NCBI GenBank assembly: GCA_963971535.1
Contig: OZ020585.1
Location: 26,323,789 to 26,387,788 of the forward strand
DNA length: 64,000 bases
Direction of reading: 5' to 3'
Source of the DNA: Notolepis coatsorum
Lineage: Eukaryota; Chordata; Actinopteri; Aulopiformes; Paralepididae
Shown here: positions 20,968 through 33,895 of the stretch, in pieces
Position numbering within the stretch: position 1 is the stretch's first letter
Layout of the letters: each line of letters starts with the position of its first letter
The notes under the pieces: generated by a model
Seen by the model: only the letters and a program-made list of their open reading frames with translations
What the model was told of the DNA's origin: nothing
Databases searched by the model: none
Position numbers and translations under genes: made by a program

Positions 20968-22299
20968 TAAGTGGTAGCCACGTGCCATGGGGGAGCATGG
21001 TGAAGAGGTTATGACCCGGGTGGGCAGGGTCTGCCATGATCTTCCTTGCCCTCCTCAAGGCCCTGGTGGAGTGTGGGGACTCGAGGGAGGGAAGGGAGCA
21101 GCCGATCACCCTCTCCGCCGAGCGTATCACCCGCTGCAGCTTGGCCTTGTCCCTGACCGTGGATGCAGGGAACCAGGTGATGATGGAGAGGGTGAGGATG
21201 GACTGGATGATGGCGGTGTAAAACTGGACCATCATGGTCCTCGGGAGCCTGAACTTCCTCAGCTGACGTAGAAAAAACATCCTCTTCCCCGCCTTTTTAT
21301 TGAGAGCGATGGTATTCAGCTCCCATTTTAGGTCCCGGGAGAGTGTCATGCCGAGGAAGCGGCAGGACTCCACAGAGGCCACCGGGGTGCCTCCCAGAAT
21401 GATCGGGGTGGGGGGGCTGCCTTCCGCCTGAAGTCCACCACCATCTCCACTGTTTTCTGGCCGTTAAGGTCCAGGTTGTTGCAGCTGCACCAGCTCTGCA
21501 GCCTCTCGATCTCCCTCCTGTAGGCAGACTCAGATATGAGACCCACCAGGGTGGTATCGTCTGCAAACTTCAGGAGCTTGACCGAGGGGTGCAGAGAGAC
21601 GCAGCTGTTGGTGTACAGGGAGAATAGTAGTGGGGACAGAACGCAGCCCTGTGGGGAGCCAGTGCTGATGGACTTGGGATCGGAGATGTTAATTCCCAGC
21701 TTGTGTCCTGCTTGTCAGGAAGTCCGTTATCCACCTGCAGGTAGAATCCGGCACCTGCAGCAGGGACACCTGATGCTCCAGGATGTGCGGGAGGATGGTG
21801 TTGAAGGCCGAGCTGAAGTCCACCAACAGATTCCTGGTGTAGGTCCCCGTAGTGTCCAGGTGTTCCAGGACATAATGCAGAGCCATTTTCACAGCATCGT
21901 CCGTGGAATAGTTGGCTCTGTACGCAAACTGCAGGGGGTCCAGGAGAGGGTCTGTGATGGACTTCAGGTATGCCAGGACAAGGCGCTCAAAAACCTTCAT
22001 GACCACAGACGTCAGGGCGACCGGTCTGTAGTCATTAAGGCCTGTGACCTTGGCCTTCTTAGGGACGGGGATGATGGTCGAGGCCTTGAAGCACAATGGG
22101 ACCCGACACAGCTCCAGTGAGGTGTTAAATAATGTTGGTAAACACTGGGGACAGCTGGTCGGCGCAGTGCTTCAAAGGTGGCAGGTGAAATTAAATAGAG
22201 TCTGGTCCGACTGCCTTCCGGGGATTTTGACTCTTGAACAGGCGGTTCACCTCTCTTTCTGTGACAGAGAGGGAAAATCCTGGATATTTTGGGTCCTAA

Positions 22300-22960
22300 C
22301 GAACTGCCCCCTCAATGCAAGCCTAATCCTGGCTATACGTAATAACGCTTTGAAAACCTTGACTTTATGCACACTTCAATTTGCTTAGCCGCTACAATTT
22401 TATTGAATGCATCACCTCATACATTGTAACCTATCCTCATAGTGCTCCATAAAACACATCATACCAGTAAAGTTATTGGCATCAGACATCGGCCCATCAC
22501 TCAGTAACACCTGTGTCAAGTTCTGAAACACTTTTTGGCACGTACATATTTTAATGCATTATATTTGTACACTTTATACCTACGTTTTATTGTTAGACGC
22601 TTGTAAGTATCCTACTGTAAATTATGTATTGGAGAGATTCTCATCGAGAACGTATACAGTGTTATTATTGTGTAAGACTTTTCCATACGTTAACCACTGA
22701 AACCTACAGTACACAGTATACCCATTTTTGGAGGTTGCTGGGTCAGGACCTTTAGGGGGAGATACATGGTCAACAGTAGATGCTGCATAGAATAATTATA
22801 CACCACCTGAAAGCTGGAACCCTGAATATTGATATGAGATGCAGGGTAGCACTGTGTTTCAATTTCCTCTAGTCATAAATTATGCAATAAGAAAGATGTT
22901 TTGATTTGTGTCTATTCAAATTCTGAGTGAATAAGGGCGTGGGGCGTTATTACTAGGGAA
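22300..22960. other. No recognisable gene
   Basis: AT-rich sequence with no ORF motif or clear repeat seen. Confidence 0.4.
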
Positions 22961-22964
22961 ATAT

Positions 22965-23400
22965 TATGATTAGATTAGATTAGATGCAATTGTATTGCCA
23001 TTGCACAGCACAAGTACAGAACAATGAAATTAAGTTTGCATCTAACCAGAGTGCAAGGTAACAGTAAAGTGCATAGTGGTATACAGTGTAACATGTGAAT
23101 ATATGTATGTATATAGTATGTATGATGAAGCTAGGGAGCAAATATGCTAGGCTAATATATATACAGTATCAGTATGTACAGTGGTACAAGTATGAATACA
23201 CTGGTAGTAAACCACACTAGCCAGTGGTATAACTAATAAGAGTAGGTATGGAAAATATGTAAATAAGGATACAAGTATAAACAGTGTGTGATATATATAT
23301 AGCAAAGAATATAACAAACCAGTACCATAATATAGACCTCAGGACCTTGAATAACACTTGTGAAATGTTCATGTTGTGATTTGGTATCAGTGACTTGATC
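22965..23400 (-). mobile_element. LINE 3' UTR fragment
   Basis: GATTAGATTAGATGCAATTG and ATTGCCATTGCACAGCACAA on the plus strand are the inverse of the TAATGACAATACAT...AATCTAATCTA end seen at about 29215-29250; ATA/GTA-rich 3' UTR follows. No coding. Confidence 0.5.
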
Positions 23401-23469
23401 TGGAGATTTATGCTTGAAAGAACTACTGCATTGACCCGATCTTGTCCAAAATATGTAAATGAAGTAGTC

Positions 23470-24229
<760 letters not shown>

Positions 24230-24444
24230 CAAAATGGGTTGGGGCGAGCGATGGCGAGAGGGAGGTAGAGGCTAGGTAGTGACCCGTTCAAAGAGCATGA
24301 TTCAGCAGCAGGGACTAAAATAGAGCCATTATTAGCCAGCCAGTCATGCAGTGGGGAGTCATAATTCTTGGCCCCCGTCGTGGCAGCGGTGGTGTTACTC
24401 AGCATTTAGATTTAATTTCAAGTGACCAGGGCCCCCGCGATATC

Positions 24445-24551
24445 ACACACACACACACGCACACGCACGCACACACACACACGCACGCACGCATGCACGC
24501 ACACGCACGCATACACACGCACACACACACACACACGCGCGCACACACACA

Positions 24552-24589
<38 letters not shown>

Positions 24590-24621
24590 CCACACACACC
24601 ACACACACACACACACACACA

Positions 24622-24657
<36 letters not shown>
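24445..24657. repeat. AC-rich compound microsatellite
   Basis: AC repeat interspersed with GCAC and CGCG steps, so purine-pyrimidine alternation is continuous for much of its length. Confidence 0.95.
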
Positions 24658-24658
<1 letters not shown>

Positions 24659-24911
24659 CGCCCGCCACAGTATCCAAGGCTGGATGTTGACTCAGCGTAA
24701 TTGCATTGAAATATGAAAAATGCAGCAGGACACTTGTAAAGCTCGGCAGTGAAACACGGCTCGCTAAACAACAACAACAATGTGGTAACACACAGCACAC
24801 GTTTAGACCCCGCGTGACACGTGACAGAAAGCAAAAGAGCGTCTGTGGATACGGCTGCTACTATCAAAACAAACATGTGATTTACTTTGCAATGTATGAT
24901 TGCATAATAAC

Positions 24912-25715
24912 TAGTGCTGTCAGGCGATTAAAAAAATTAATCTAATTAATTACAGGATTTGTAATTAATTAATACAATTAATCGCATTTTAATCGCATTA
25001 CCTTTTTATGCCTCATATTCTATAATCATATTTCAAATTGCATGTGTCCGGATGGCAGAATTCAGTACTGTATCTACAAAACCTTCTGTTTAATCATCTT
25101 CCATCTATTAATTTGCTTAGATTTTTCAGGTCTGGTCAATTTGAGCATGGTGTTATTCACAGTCAAAGATAAAAATTAATTTATTGATATTCTCATTTGG
25201 TTCATTACAATTTACTCAAAATAAAATTTTCATTCAATCAATCACCACGCAGATTGATTGATTGAATGAAAATGTTATTAACAGATTGCAGAATGGGTAC
25301 AATACAGTACGGCTCAATACACACAATTGTTAAGGGGATGCAGACCAGAGAAAGACTTTCGTCTTGTTTACATCAGGGTCCCCCATTTTCAATTCATAAT
25401 GAATTGTAAGTAAGGGTGCAACTTGCACCGTGCAATCCATTCTTTGTGGATCTAGCCCACAGTATTTCTGACACTGGGAATACATTCCCTGAGATTCATA
25501 GATGTCCCTAGAATCAGATACCAAGAACATGCAAATGGACCATATTAAAAAAAATCTGTAAATGTGTATTCTACATACTTATGGAATGAATGAGATAAAA
25601 AAAAAATATTATTAAAAAAAAAAAAAATTGTAATAAATGTTGAGTTAATTTTCATAACGCGATTATTTGCTATGTAATTAATTAATCTAATTAACGTGAT
25701 AAACTGACAGCCCTA
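24912..25715. mobile_element. hAT-like element with perfect 8-bp duplication
   Basis: Ends TAGTGCTGTCAGGCGATTAA and (inverted) TAGGGCTGTCAGTTTATCAC, flanked by ATAATAAC at 24904-24911 and 25716-25723, identical. Internal TAATTAATTAATC-type subterminal repeats occur at both ends. A LINE 3' fragment (25228-25455) is nested within. Part of the interior recurs inverted at 54865-55035. Confidence 0.92.
25228..25455 (-). mobile_element. LINE family A 3' end with palindromic tail
   Basis: Minus-strand copy of the 3' UTR (AAGACTTTCGTCTTGTTTAC and GGATGCAGACCAGAGAAAG on plus). The tail is mirrored: CATTCAATCAATCACCACGC then GATTGATTGATTGAATG. It has the same 5' extension (CTTACTTACAATTC...) as 3892-4105, which other copies lack. 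Confidence 0.85.
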
Positions 25716-25732
25716 ATAATAACATGATACAT

Positions 25733-26100
25733 GTTCAAAGCCCCTTCTGATTGGAATAACCTACCTGCAAATACTCGTCCCATTTCATCTTTATCATTTA
25801 TATACTGCATACTACTGTATCATGATATTCATGACTGATCTCTTCCCAAGTAACAATCCATTCCTATCCTTGCTTGATTTGTTGTTTTGTTTGTCCTGTG
25901 TATTTTGTGATCTCGTATGTTGGTTTACTTGTTTTGTATTGTTATTTCTTAGTTGATTTTGATTTTGATTCTGTTTCATGTCTAAAGCTTTTTGTTTGTT
26001 TTTTGAAAATGTGCATACATTGTATTGTGTTAGGAGGAGCCCCTCGAAAACGAGATGCTACATCTCAAGGGGTTATTCCTAATAAAGAATTTCAATATAT
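25733..26100 (+). mobile_element. LINE 3' end (different family)
   Basis: Coding remains MFKAPSDWNNLPANTRPISS, typical of the last residues of LINE RT ORFs, then a TTTG-rich 3' UTR ending CGAAAACGAGATGCTACATC, TCAAGGGGTTATTCCTAATA and AAGAATTTC before a TA repeat. Confidence 0.65.
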
Positions 26101-26104
26101 ATAT

Positions 26105-26398
26105 ATATACATAATACTTGAGTTAGATGAAAACAAGGAGATCTAAGGTACACCTCCTCTCCTCTAAAGCCTAGTTCTTCTGACACAGAAATCTGTTTTC
26201 TCTCCACACGTCGCCATGACAACAAGATGCACACCTTTCCCTGGTACGGCTTGGAGGGAGTCCTGCTGAGATACTAATGGTAAACAGCGTCGTTTATCAT
26301 GCAGCATAGATGAGCTACATGTGTGAAGTGTTATGACTTCATATCCACCACATCTCGCTTTGGGATTTATTTTGTGTGCATAGTCGAATCACGTCGTT
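26105..26398. other. No recognisable gene
   Basis: Short unique stretch between LINE end and AC array. Confidence 0.35.
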
Positions 26399-26399
26399 A

Positions 26400-26697
<298 letters not shown>

Positions 26698-26815
26698 CTC
26701 CCTCCCACCACACCGGGGAAGCTGATTAACTTGGGACACAGTGAGGGTGATTCTGGCACTCCGTCCCCGTTCGGCCTCTGTATCTATCAGGTGTGGATTG
26801 GATGCTAATGCTGGA

Positions 26816-26822
26816 GGGGGCT

Positions 26823-26862
<40 letters not shown>

Positions 26863-26878
26863 CTGGGGGGGGGGGGAG
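26816..26878. repeat. G tract of about 60 bases
   Basis: Nearly uninterrupted G with two CT/C breaks. Confidence 0.97.
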
Positions 26879-26879
26879 T

Positions 26880-28110
26880 AGAGTCAGGGAGGTTGACGTC
26901 ATTAACGAGCCTTTCTTCCAACTCCGATTTATCACTGTGAATAAAACACAGCGCTTTGTTTTGCAACAGGCTTTTAAGGATATGTAAATTATCCAATTGT
27001 GGGGGGGGGTTGGGGGGCAATGGATTGGGAGCTCTATTATCAACACTGTCACGAATGTCTCTGGCCAGAAATAACTAAACAGAACAGCAGACAATAGATA
27101 ACAAAAGCCAGACTCTGCAAATCATTACTCAAAACACAAGAACGACTCCCAACTCTGAGCAAAGTGCCGCCACTGTTACTTCAGCACCGTGGGGCACTTT
27201 GTAAAAGTTTACGGACGAGAGCCAATGACGGTTGTTTGTACCGAGAGAGACTACCCTCTCATCATCAAACATCAATCGCCAAATAGCCGGTTTGTCTCGG
27301 CGAGTCTTCCCGCCGAGACAAACAAGGCCACCGCATTCTTATTTCTACGCCTCAGGCTCGGCCTCAGATTTCACCCATGCTGTTCACGGGGATGTCACGC
27401 TGGCAAGTCTATCTGTAAGTAATGGCAGCCGCCGTCAGTAAGAGAGTCTTTTTAAAAGAAAGAAGAGAGAGGAACTAGACAAGCAGCGCCCTCTTCCCCG
27501 TCTCAGCTGGCCAGGTCCCTGTGGCTGACAGCATCTGCATGCAGCCAGAGACTTGTGTGAGTGGCCTTAACCCCCGCGCTTACGGAACAACAAACCACTT
27601 GACAAAGGGTCCCATCTGCCAAAATGCCCCCAGTTAAAAATAGAAACTTCCAGAGGATGGTGTGTGTACGTGTGCGCACGCATGCATGAGCGCGCACGCG
27701 CGCGTGCGTGCGTGCGCAGGGATGCCGCAGTCCCATCCGAGGGGTGACGTTCAGAGACAGGACCGGCTCGTAAAAAATGCGTCAAGCGGACAGACATCCT
27801 AGAAAGGGCTCTCGTCGAATCGAGCTCCATCACGACTCCGCTTGCTCTCTCAAGCGGGACACAGGGGCGCGGAGTGAAGAGGAGAAAGAGGGCGGGTGCG
27901 GCTGCGGGGGTGATGATTTCACATTCCACCGCCGTTCTTCAATCTAGCCGCTAGATAAGGCTTTGTGTCTGATGAATCAATAAGGGTCGCTTGTGCTCAA
28001 AGAGCTCAAGGAGAGAGCAGTGGCTACTGACCCGGCGACGTGAATACAGAGAGACTGACCTCTGCAGTTGAGGGCAAATCGCTTATTTCCAGGGATTATC
28101 ATTTCAATTC
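26880..28110. other. Unique-looking region, no gene recognised
   Basis: Relatively GC-rich and free of obvious transposons. It includes a CGCG-rich GCAC/GTGC patch at 27665-27720. ORFs of 60-120 codons overlap in several frames without motif. It might contain conserved non-coding sequence; this needs alignment. Confidence 0.35.
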
Positions 28111-28111
28111 A

Positions 28112-28198
28112 GTGCGGTGGTGGTGGTGGTGGTGGTGGTGGTGGTGGTAGTGGTGGTGGTGGTGGTAGTGGTGGTGGTAGTGGTGGTGGTGGTAGTGT
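28112..28198. repeat. (GGT)n trinucleotide repeat
   Basis: About 85 bp of GGT with TAG interruptions. Confidence 0.95.
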
Positions 28199-28199
28199 T

Positions 28200-28840
28200 G
28201 TTCTTATCCAAATAATCTCTTAATTGCGAGTCAGTGTGAGGCAGCTCGTTCAGTGCACGCTAACTTGTAGCTCATTATTCATGCGGGGGCCTTTAATCAG
28301 GGGGCGGCTAAAGCGCTGCCTGATGAACTCCACGCTTATTGTCCTCCCAGGCTGTGGACGTGGAAGTGATTCTGCGAGGGACCCTTAGCGTGATAGAAAA
28401 TGTACTTCCAGAGGAGCCCGAAACCCATTCATTCACACGTCATCCAAACGCAACTTCCCCATTCATCACAAGGACGAAGCAGCCTTTCATTTCAAACGGT
28501 TCCCAATACGCACGTAGGAGCGGAGCGGGCTGCCCTGCGCGGGCGGGAGGGTTACCTGGAGGTTGCTGGGACGTCCGGTCGATGCTGCAGGTAGAGGGGA
28601 GGCAGAACTGGATCCCTGGAAACAAGCGAGTGGGGTAGACATTCAGAGGGGTGGGCATTACTGTATCTATACCCCAGACACACAGCTTGCCTAAAATGAG
28701 GTGATGTTTGCAAGCCAAGAGCATGGGAATGGTTACGTACAGGAGTCTTTTGTTGGCTTTAAACTGACAGCGTGAGATATTATATGTTTGCTCAGTGTCA
28801 CTGCACCGCACCACTGTCTGAATAACCTGCATATAACCCC
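28200..28840. other. Unique-looking region, no gene recognised
   Basis: No transposon signature or convincing exon; short ORFs on both strands overlap. Confidence 0.35.
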
Positions 28841-29250
28841 TCTATATACTTGCTTGTACACCTGCACATAACACATAGCTCTGTATGATAGCATGTACAA
28901 TAATGCTGTATATACCATATATATATTTATTCTCACCACCTGTCTGTACTTACCTGCACATAGTCTTTTACTATATCTAGATCTGTTTTTCTACTCTTAC
29001 TAGTACGCTGCTGGCCAGTAGTAGTCATACTGTCTTTATCTATTATACTACAACTCTGTACATACATCTGATTAGCACTACACACAGTAGTACACTACTA
29101 ATTTGTATATTTTGTACCCAGTTTAACCACCTGTACATTGTATATTGCTGTTGCACTTTACCGCTACATCTGTACTCTGGTTGGATGCCAATCTTCTTTT
29201 CGTTGTACTGTACTTGTAATGACAATACATTTGAATATAAATCTAATCTA
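28841..29250 (+). mobile_element. LINE 3' UTR copy
   Basis: TACCTGCACATAGTCTTTTA, ...TTTACCGCTACATCTGTACT and terminal GTAATGACAATACATTTGAA, ATCTAATCTA. It matches the inverted fragment at 22965-23400 in its end; no coding part. Confidence 0.5.
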
Positions 29251-29259
29251 CAACCAGAC

Positions 29260-29699
29260 ACTTGTCTCGTAGTAATATAAATCACTCTCTACATCCACAC
29301 TGGGACTACTGGGTTTCCAGTAGAGCCCCCCCCCCCCTCTATGTGACATGTGGCATGTGCCTGCTGGAAGAACATAACAGACTAAATTGGAAAATGTCAC
29401 AGGTATCCCTGGAGTGCGGGAGTCACAAGATTGCCTCCGTTGAACATCTTCCTTTTTGAGATTTGCACAGGTTCATGCGGAAACCTTAATACAGAATAAT
29501 AAGCGAGAGCTTGTTTATTATTTCCAACTCTGATTTGACCCAGTGAAGTGAACATGTTAACAAGGGGTTTAATAAACTCCCATGATTGACTTCATGAACA
29601 CTCAAAATGTATGTGGGATAAGTAGATGCAAAGAGCTGTTTTTGAAAGGTCCTCCCCGCAGGTGAAAGTCCCAGAACTTTTTTGTAGCCCCATTGCAAA
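29260..29699. other. No recognisable gene
   Basis: Unique-looking sequence up to the hAT target site. Confidence 0.35.
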
Positions 29700-30437
29700 G
29701 CTATGATCAGTGGTGGGAAGTATCTTTACTCAAGTACTGTACTTGAGTAAAATGTTGAGGTATTTTACTTGTGTTTTAATTTCAAGGAACTTTGTACTTT
29801 TACTCCACTACATTTATCTGAAGCCATCAGTTACTATAGTTACTTTGAAGAAAAAGATTTTGCATAGAAAACGTGGCAAAGATTTAAGAAGATAATGGGT
29901 CTCATTCACCAACGGACTTAAGACAAAAGATCAGACAAATGTTTGTCCTAGCGCCACTTAATACATTTTGGGCCGATTTTGGGATTCACCAACGGTCCCT
30001 TCTCCTGGATTTGGTCTTAACTAAAAGCAGGATTTAGGAGTGTTGAAGAGCAGCCGTAAGTCGGACAGACTGGTGTGCGCTGTGTTCTTAAGGGCTTTAT
30101 TTGGGAGGAATCATGGTGATTTCGTTCATGTCAACTCTACAGGCATCCTTGGAATTAATAAATCATAATAATAATAAATATGACAATATTTGTATGATAA
30201 ACTATTTTGTTTTCCATTTACAGTCATGCCTCAAGAGGCATCATGATGTCCGAAAATAAATAAAACCACTACACCAACACTGCAAATTACAGTGGATAAA
30301 ATAAGAACTAAAGCGAATCGTGTGGATATATCTATCTTATATATATATATATATATATATAGACTTTATTAATATTCCATATTTATACCGTCTTGTTGCG
30401 CGCACACATAGACACACATACACACACGCACATAGCC

Positions 30438-30680
30438 TACACTGTAAAATAATTATGTTTTTTCATGGGAAATTCACTGTATTATTTTACAGATTACTTT
30501 TGTTTTTCTACTTTAAGTGTAAATGCCATAAAAATACAGTAAATTACCTTTTATCAAAATATTAAAAAGGTTGTAATCTGTAAATGTATTTGATTTTACT
30601 GTAATTTGTCAGTAAGTATTTGGCAACCATTGATGCCAGACATTTGCCGTTTTCTTGCAGCTTTTTTTCTTACAGTGTAC
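30438..30680. mobile_element. Small MITE-like repeat (CACTGTAA ends)
   Basis: Starts ACACTGTAAAATAATTATG and ends TTTTTTTCTTACAGTGTA, inverted for about 10 bp; the AT-rich interior repeats TTTACAG/CTGTAA motifs. The target duplication was not determined. Confidence 0.5.
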
Positions 30681-31099
30681 GTGTGTAATGAATGAACAGT
30701 AGGCTTATATTATTCTAATTACTTGTTTCATTAGGAGATAGTAGATACTGTATGCTCTGCCCTATAGTAGTATGTACAGTAAGTACAGTACAGTCGGGCA
30801 TACTGTGAGCGGACTGGACTCAACATGGCATGTCTGCAATCGTTTGAGGTTTCAGTCAAGCATACCACACTACCACCGCTTACCAATTTCCTACATTTCT
30901 CATGCCAATTTACTACATTTAATGCAGGCCGATGTCAACCAACACGCCGAGCAGCCTTTTGTGGGACGCCGGTGCACGACGCCTCTGTTGAGTCTGGTCC
31001 ACTCACGCCCGAGTCTGTGGAGATGTGTAACTTACTGTACTGTACTGTACTGTACTGTACTGTAGTAGAACTGTGATGTAGTAGAAATGACTACTATAA

Positions 31100-31268
31100 G
31101 GCACCCAAGCACCCATGTAACGCGCTGCGTCGCGAAGCGGCCGACCCGGGTTCGATTCCCGGACCCGGCGTCCTTTGCCGAATGTCTTCCCCCCCACTCT
31201 GTCTCCCGTTCTTCCTCTCTCTTCTCCCTCTACCGGACTGCCCGGTAGTACAAACAAATAAAAATCTA
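31100..31268 (+). mobile_element. tRNA-derived SINE (family 2)
   Basis: A perfect B-box GGTTCGATTCC within GACCCGGGTTCGATTCCCGG, then body CCTTTGCCGAATGTCTTCCC, TGTCTCCCGTTCTTCCTC and an AAATAAAAATC tail. The tRNA head is degraded at the 5' side. Confidence 0.7.
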
Positions 31269-31757
31269 CAATTTTTTTTTAAAATAAATTACTACTATAG
31301 GGCAGCGCAGTATCTGTGATCTCCTAATAAAACAAGTCATTAGAATGATAAAACCTACTGTTCATTAATTACGCACGTAAATACGCACGCGCACGTGTGT
31401 GTGTGTGTGTGTGTATGTGTGTGTGCATGCGCTGCGGCAGGTGGCCAGGAGCGCGCAACAAGATGGTATAAATATGGAATATTAATACAGTCTATTCCAC
31501 TATAGGTATATAGTGTGCTGTGTGATGACAATACATCTGAATCTAATCTAATTTTGTTCTGTCACAAAGCGCTTCCTCACTATCTGTTAAATACGGGGCA
31601 ATGCCGTCCCTCTTTTTCCGCACGGCCCTCGCATTATAATGAGCTGGAGGGGCGTGTATGCAAATTAAGTAAATGGGAGCGCGTGTTCAAGTTTGTGAAT
31701 GAGTGATGTACGTTCATTCAGGGTTGGCAGCTGTGATCATTTTGGTAAGTTAATTAA

Positions 31758-32679
31758 AGGGGAACTATCTTACTATTTCTTTCACTATTTGAGTCTATGG
31801 AACACATCTGTAAGGTTTTTCTGCACTTCCAGATTCCAAGCTGTTTTTGGCTGGGCTCCGCCCATACTCGCAATGCGCTTTGAGTGACAGTCACCCACAG
31901 TTTGCACTGGCAGACAGAGAGAGATAGAGAGATAGAGAGGGAGACTAATTAATTTAGCTGCGGGGGGGCATAATCCCATGGGACAATGCATTGGTAACTT
32001 GTTTCAAATGACAATATATACCCCTGTGAATATTATTGCACGGATCGGAATATGCGTGGGAGCGTGCGCTTTGATATTTTGCAACAGGTTGACATGACGC
32101 TAGTGCTGATAGAGAGAGAATGAGAGAGAGAACGAGCGAGCGAGTGAGAGAGAGAGAGAGAGGGAGAGAGATAGAGAGGGAGAGAGAGGGAGAGACAGAT
32201 AGAGAGAGGGAGAGAGATAGAGGGAGAGAGAGAGGAGAGATCCTCCAAGAGCGCGCATGTGTTTCCCCCCACACACACGCAATCGCGAGTGTGTGTAAAT
32301 GCTCCGAGTCGCACCGTATGAGAGCCTCCCTCTCTCTCTCTCCCTCTCTCTCTCTCTTTTCTCTCTTTTTGAGGAAGTGTCAGTGACAGGGAAAGCGCTT
32401 TCGCATTATTTCCACTCACTCCGTTGTTGAGCGAATTGTTGATTGTGGGCGGTGGCTACAACCACAGAAGGAGCTGAGGTATGCAGATCAGAATCCTTAC
32501 ACGTCATAGGTACGGTAAATTCAGAATGGCTTAGTTCACTGGGGGAGGACCTTGTCTCATCTGAACTGGAGGAATGTGCACACATTTGAATTTGAGACAT
32601 AGACAGTGTTGGTACAACCCCACATTGCTAGAAAACAATGCTAAACACTGGAAAAGGCTATTTATAAGATAGTTCCCCT
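31758..32679. mobile_element. piggyBac-like MITE (AGGGGAACTAT family), larger copy
   Basis: 922 bp, ends AGGGGAACTATCTTA inverted on both sides, flanked by TTAA (31754-31757 and 32680-32683). Subterminal sequences match 6989-7409 in opposite orientation. The interior carries GA/CT-rich low complexity (32108-32360) and a block also seen at 17561 and 19145-19433. Confidence 0.88.
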
Positions 32680-32956
32680 TTAAGACAACCTCTCCACGCG
32701 TTGGTGAATCTGGGGGTAATTGTCGTCGGCTTTCTCTTACGACCTTCCAAGGAGGTTGTCGTAAGAGAAATCTTAAGACAATGTTGGTGAATGAGGTCCA
32801 ATGTTTTTTCAAATGTGAAGCCTGACAACTTCAAGAGGATGTAATCAGAGCAACACAACAGGACCACATACCACTTTAACACATTTAGAGGTGGTTTTAG
32901 GGTTGAATGCTCCCAAACACTGGAATACATAAACATCAATACAATACTTCTATTAA

Positions 32957-33895
32957 CTCTTTCCGTGCCACTCACGAGATTTCTCGTGTTTTTTTATAGG
33001 TGGTTGAAAGCCACTCACGAGATTTCTCGGATTTTTATTATTTTTTTTTTTTTAGCGATCTGAAAAATTATTGCATCACCCGAGCCTACCCGAGTATAGC
33101 CGAGCGGCGCCGGCGATCACTGTGGAAAAAAGCGCCCCCTGTCGTCTCCCAGATGACATAAGTGATTTTGGAATGGACTCAATGAAAATTAATGGGGAAA
33201 AAAATCCGGTACTCCACATTTTCCAGTCCACTGATCCAGCCGGGGTTACCACAGTTCATTCTGGAACCTCAGATCCCCGCTGATCATGGAGTTCTACAGT
33301 ATCGCGTTGGATCCATACACGTATCGATTTTTTCGAATGGTGATCAGGAATTGGAATATACCAGTTGGATACCATCTGATGTCAGGTAAGGACTCTATGT
33401 TATCAGTGTTAGGATAATCAGAGTAAGTTTGATGAAGATATAGGCTGTTTTGTGAAATGTCTTCTTTCGGTTTCACTGTAAAAGTCTGAGAGGAAATCAA
33501 CGAGGCGATTATCCGTGCGCGGCCATAATGTGCTTGCGTGCACGTATAATATTGATCATCTAGCGTTTATTTGAAAACTATTCATAAAAAGGCCGACGAA
33601 TATCAACGTTGTGGAATATTCCACTAAAAGACGATTTTCATAGAATGCTCCAGAATGGGCTGTTTTTTTATATCAAAACAGGGGCTTTTCTAACTGCTCT
33701 GAAACGGAAACGATGCGATAAAAAAACAATCTGCCTTGACAGCACTGACTGGAAAATAGTCTTTGATAATGCGATGGGCAGATTAGACACATAGCCATAA
33801 TTTAAAACATAGATTAGGCGATATTAACGTTAACATTGGCGCCGATGGTGGCATTCAGCCGGTAAAAAGGAAAACCAGGCGTGGCGCTCAAAGTG
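32957..33895. mobile_element. piggyBac-like element with CTCGTGAG hairpins
   Basis: 939 bp flanked by TTAA (32953-32956, 33896-33899). Ends CTCTTTCCGTGCCACTCACG and (inverted) CACTTTGAGCGCCACGCCTG agree at about 12 of 20 positions. The left end carries two copies of CCACTCACGAGATTTCTCG, each self-complementary in part. ORFs inside are at most 70 codons, so any transposase is destroyed or absent. The terminus resembles 54730-54800. Confidence 0.75.

Larger units (their letters stand above)
19634..22295 (-). pseudogene. Rex1-type LINE, 5'-truncated and interrupted
   Basis: Read from 22295 downward the minus strand gives a Rex1/Babar-like reverse transcriptase. It starts with EVNRLFKSQNPRKAVGPDSI, then [66 protein letters not shown], a PQGCVLSPLLFSLYTNSC-type box, the catalytic FADD in KLLKFADDTTLVGLI (about 21548-21580), LGMTLSRDLKWELNT and QSILTLSIITWFPAS. 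Frameshifts near 21300-21400 and 21690, a stop near 22190 and a Harbinger-like insertion (19879-20967) close to the end of the ORF make it inactive. The remaining 3' UTR (19634-19875) runs to the gap. The N-terminal endonuclease is absent. Confidence 0.85.
29896..32802. mobile_element. TIR element, CCTCATTCACCAAC ends, nested in hAT
   Basis: Left end GGGTCTCATTCACCAACGG then CTTAAGACA; right end (inverted) TGGACCTCATTCACCAAC then TGTCTTAAGA. The termini resemble those of 5312-5674 and 35545-35800. It could be one element or two adjoining fragments of the family; the internal match to the family at 31425-31757 supports one element. The right subterminal part has a hairpin (TTTCTCTTACGAC / GTCGTAAGAGAAA, 32730-32770). 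Confidence 0.65.

Noticed and set aside
31100-31180. tRNA gene (perfect B-box)
   Set aside because: The A-box and cloverleaf stems are not intact and a SINE body follows; the same applies to the B-boxes at 6200, 8905, 11890, 15500, 15655, 17417, 36605 and 62575.
32120-32419. Glu/Arg-rich or Leu/Ser-rich ORFs at 32 kb
   Set aside because: Low-complexity GA sequence inside the piggyBac-like MITE.
33071-33389. piggyBac transposase N-terminus in the element at 32957-33895
   Set aside because: Short frames such as PVLHIFQSTDPAGVTTVHSG gave no convincing match to known transposase motifs.
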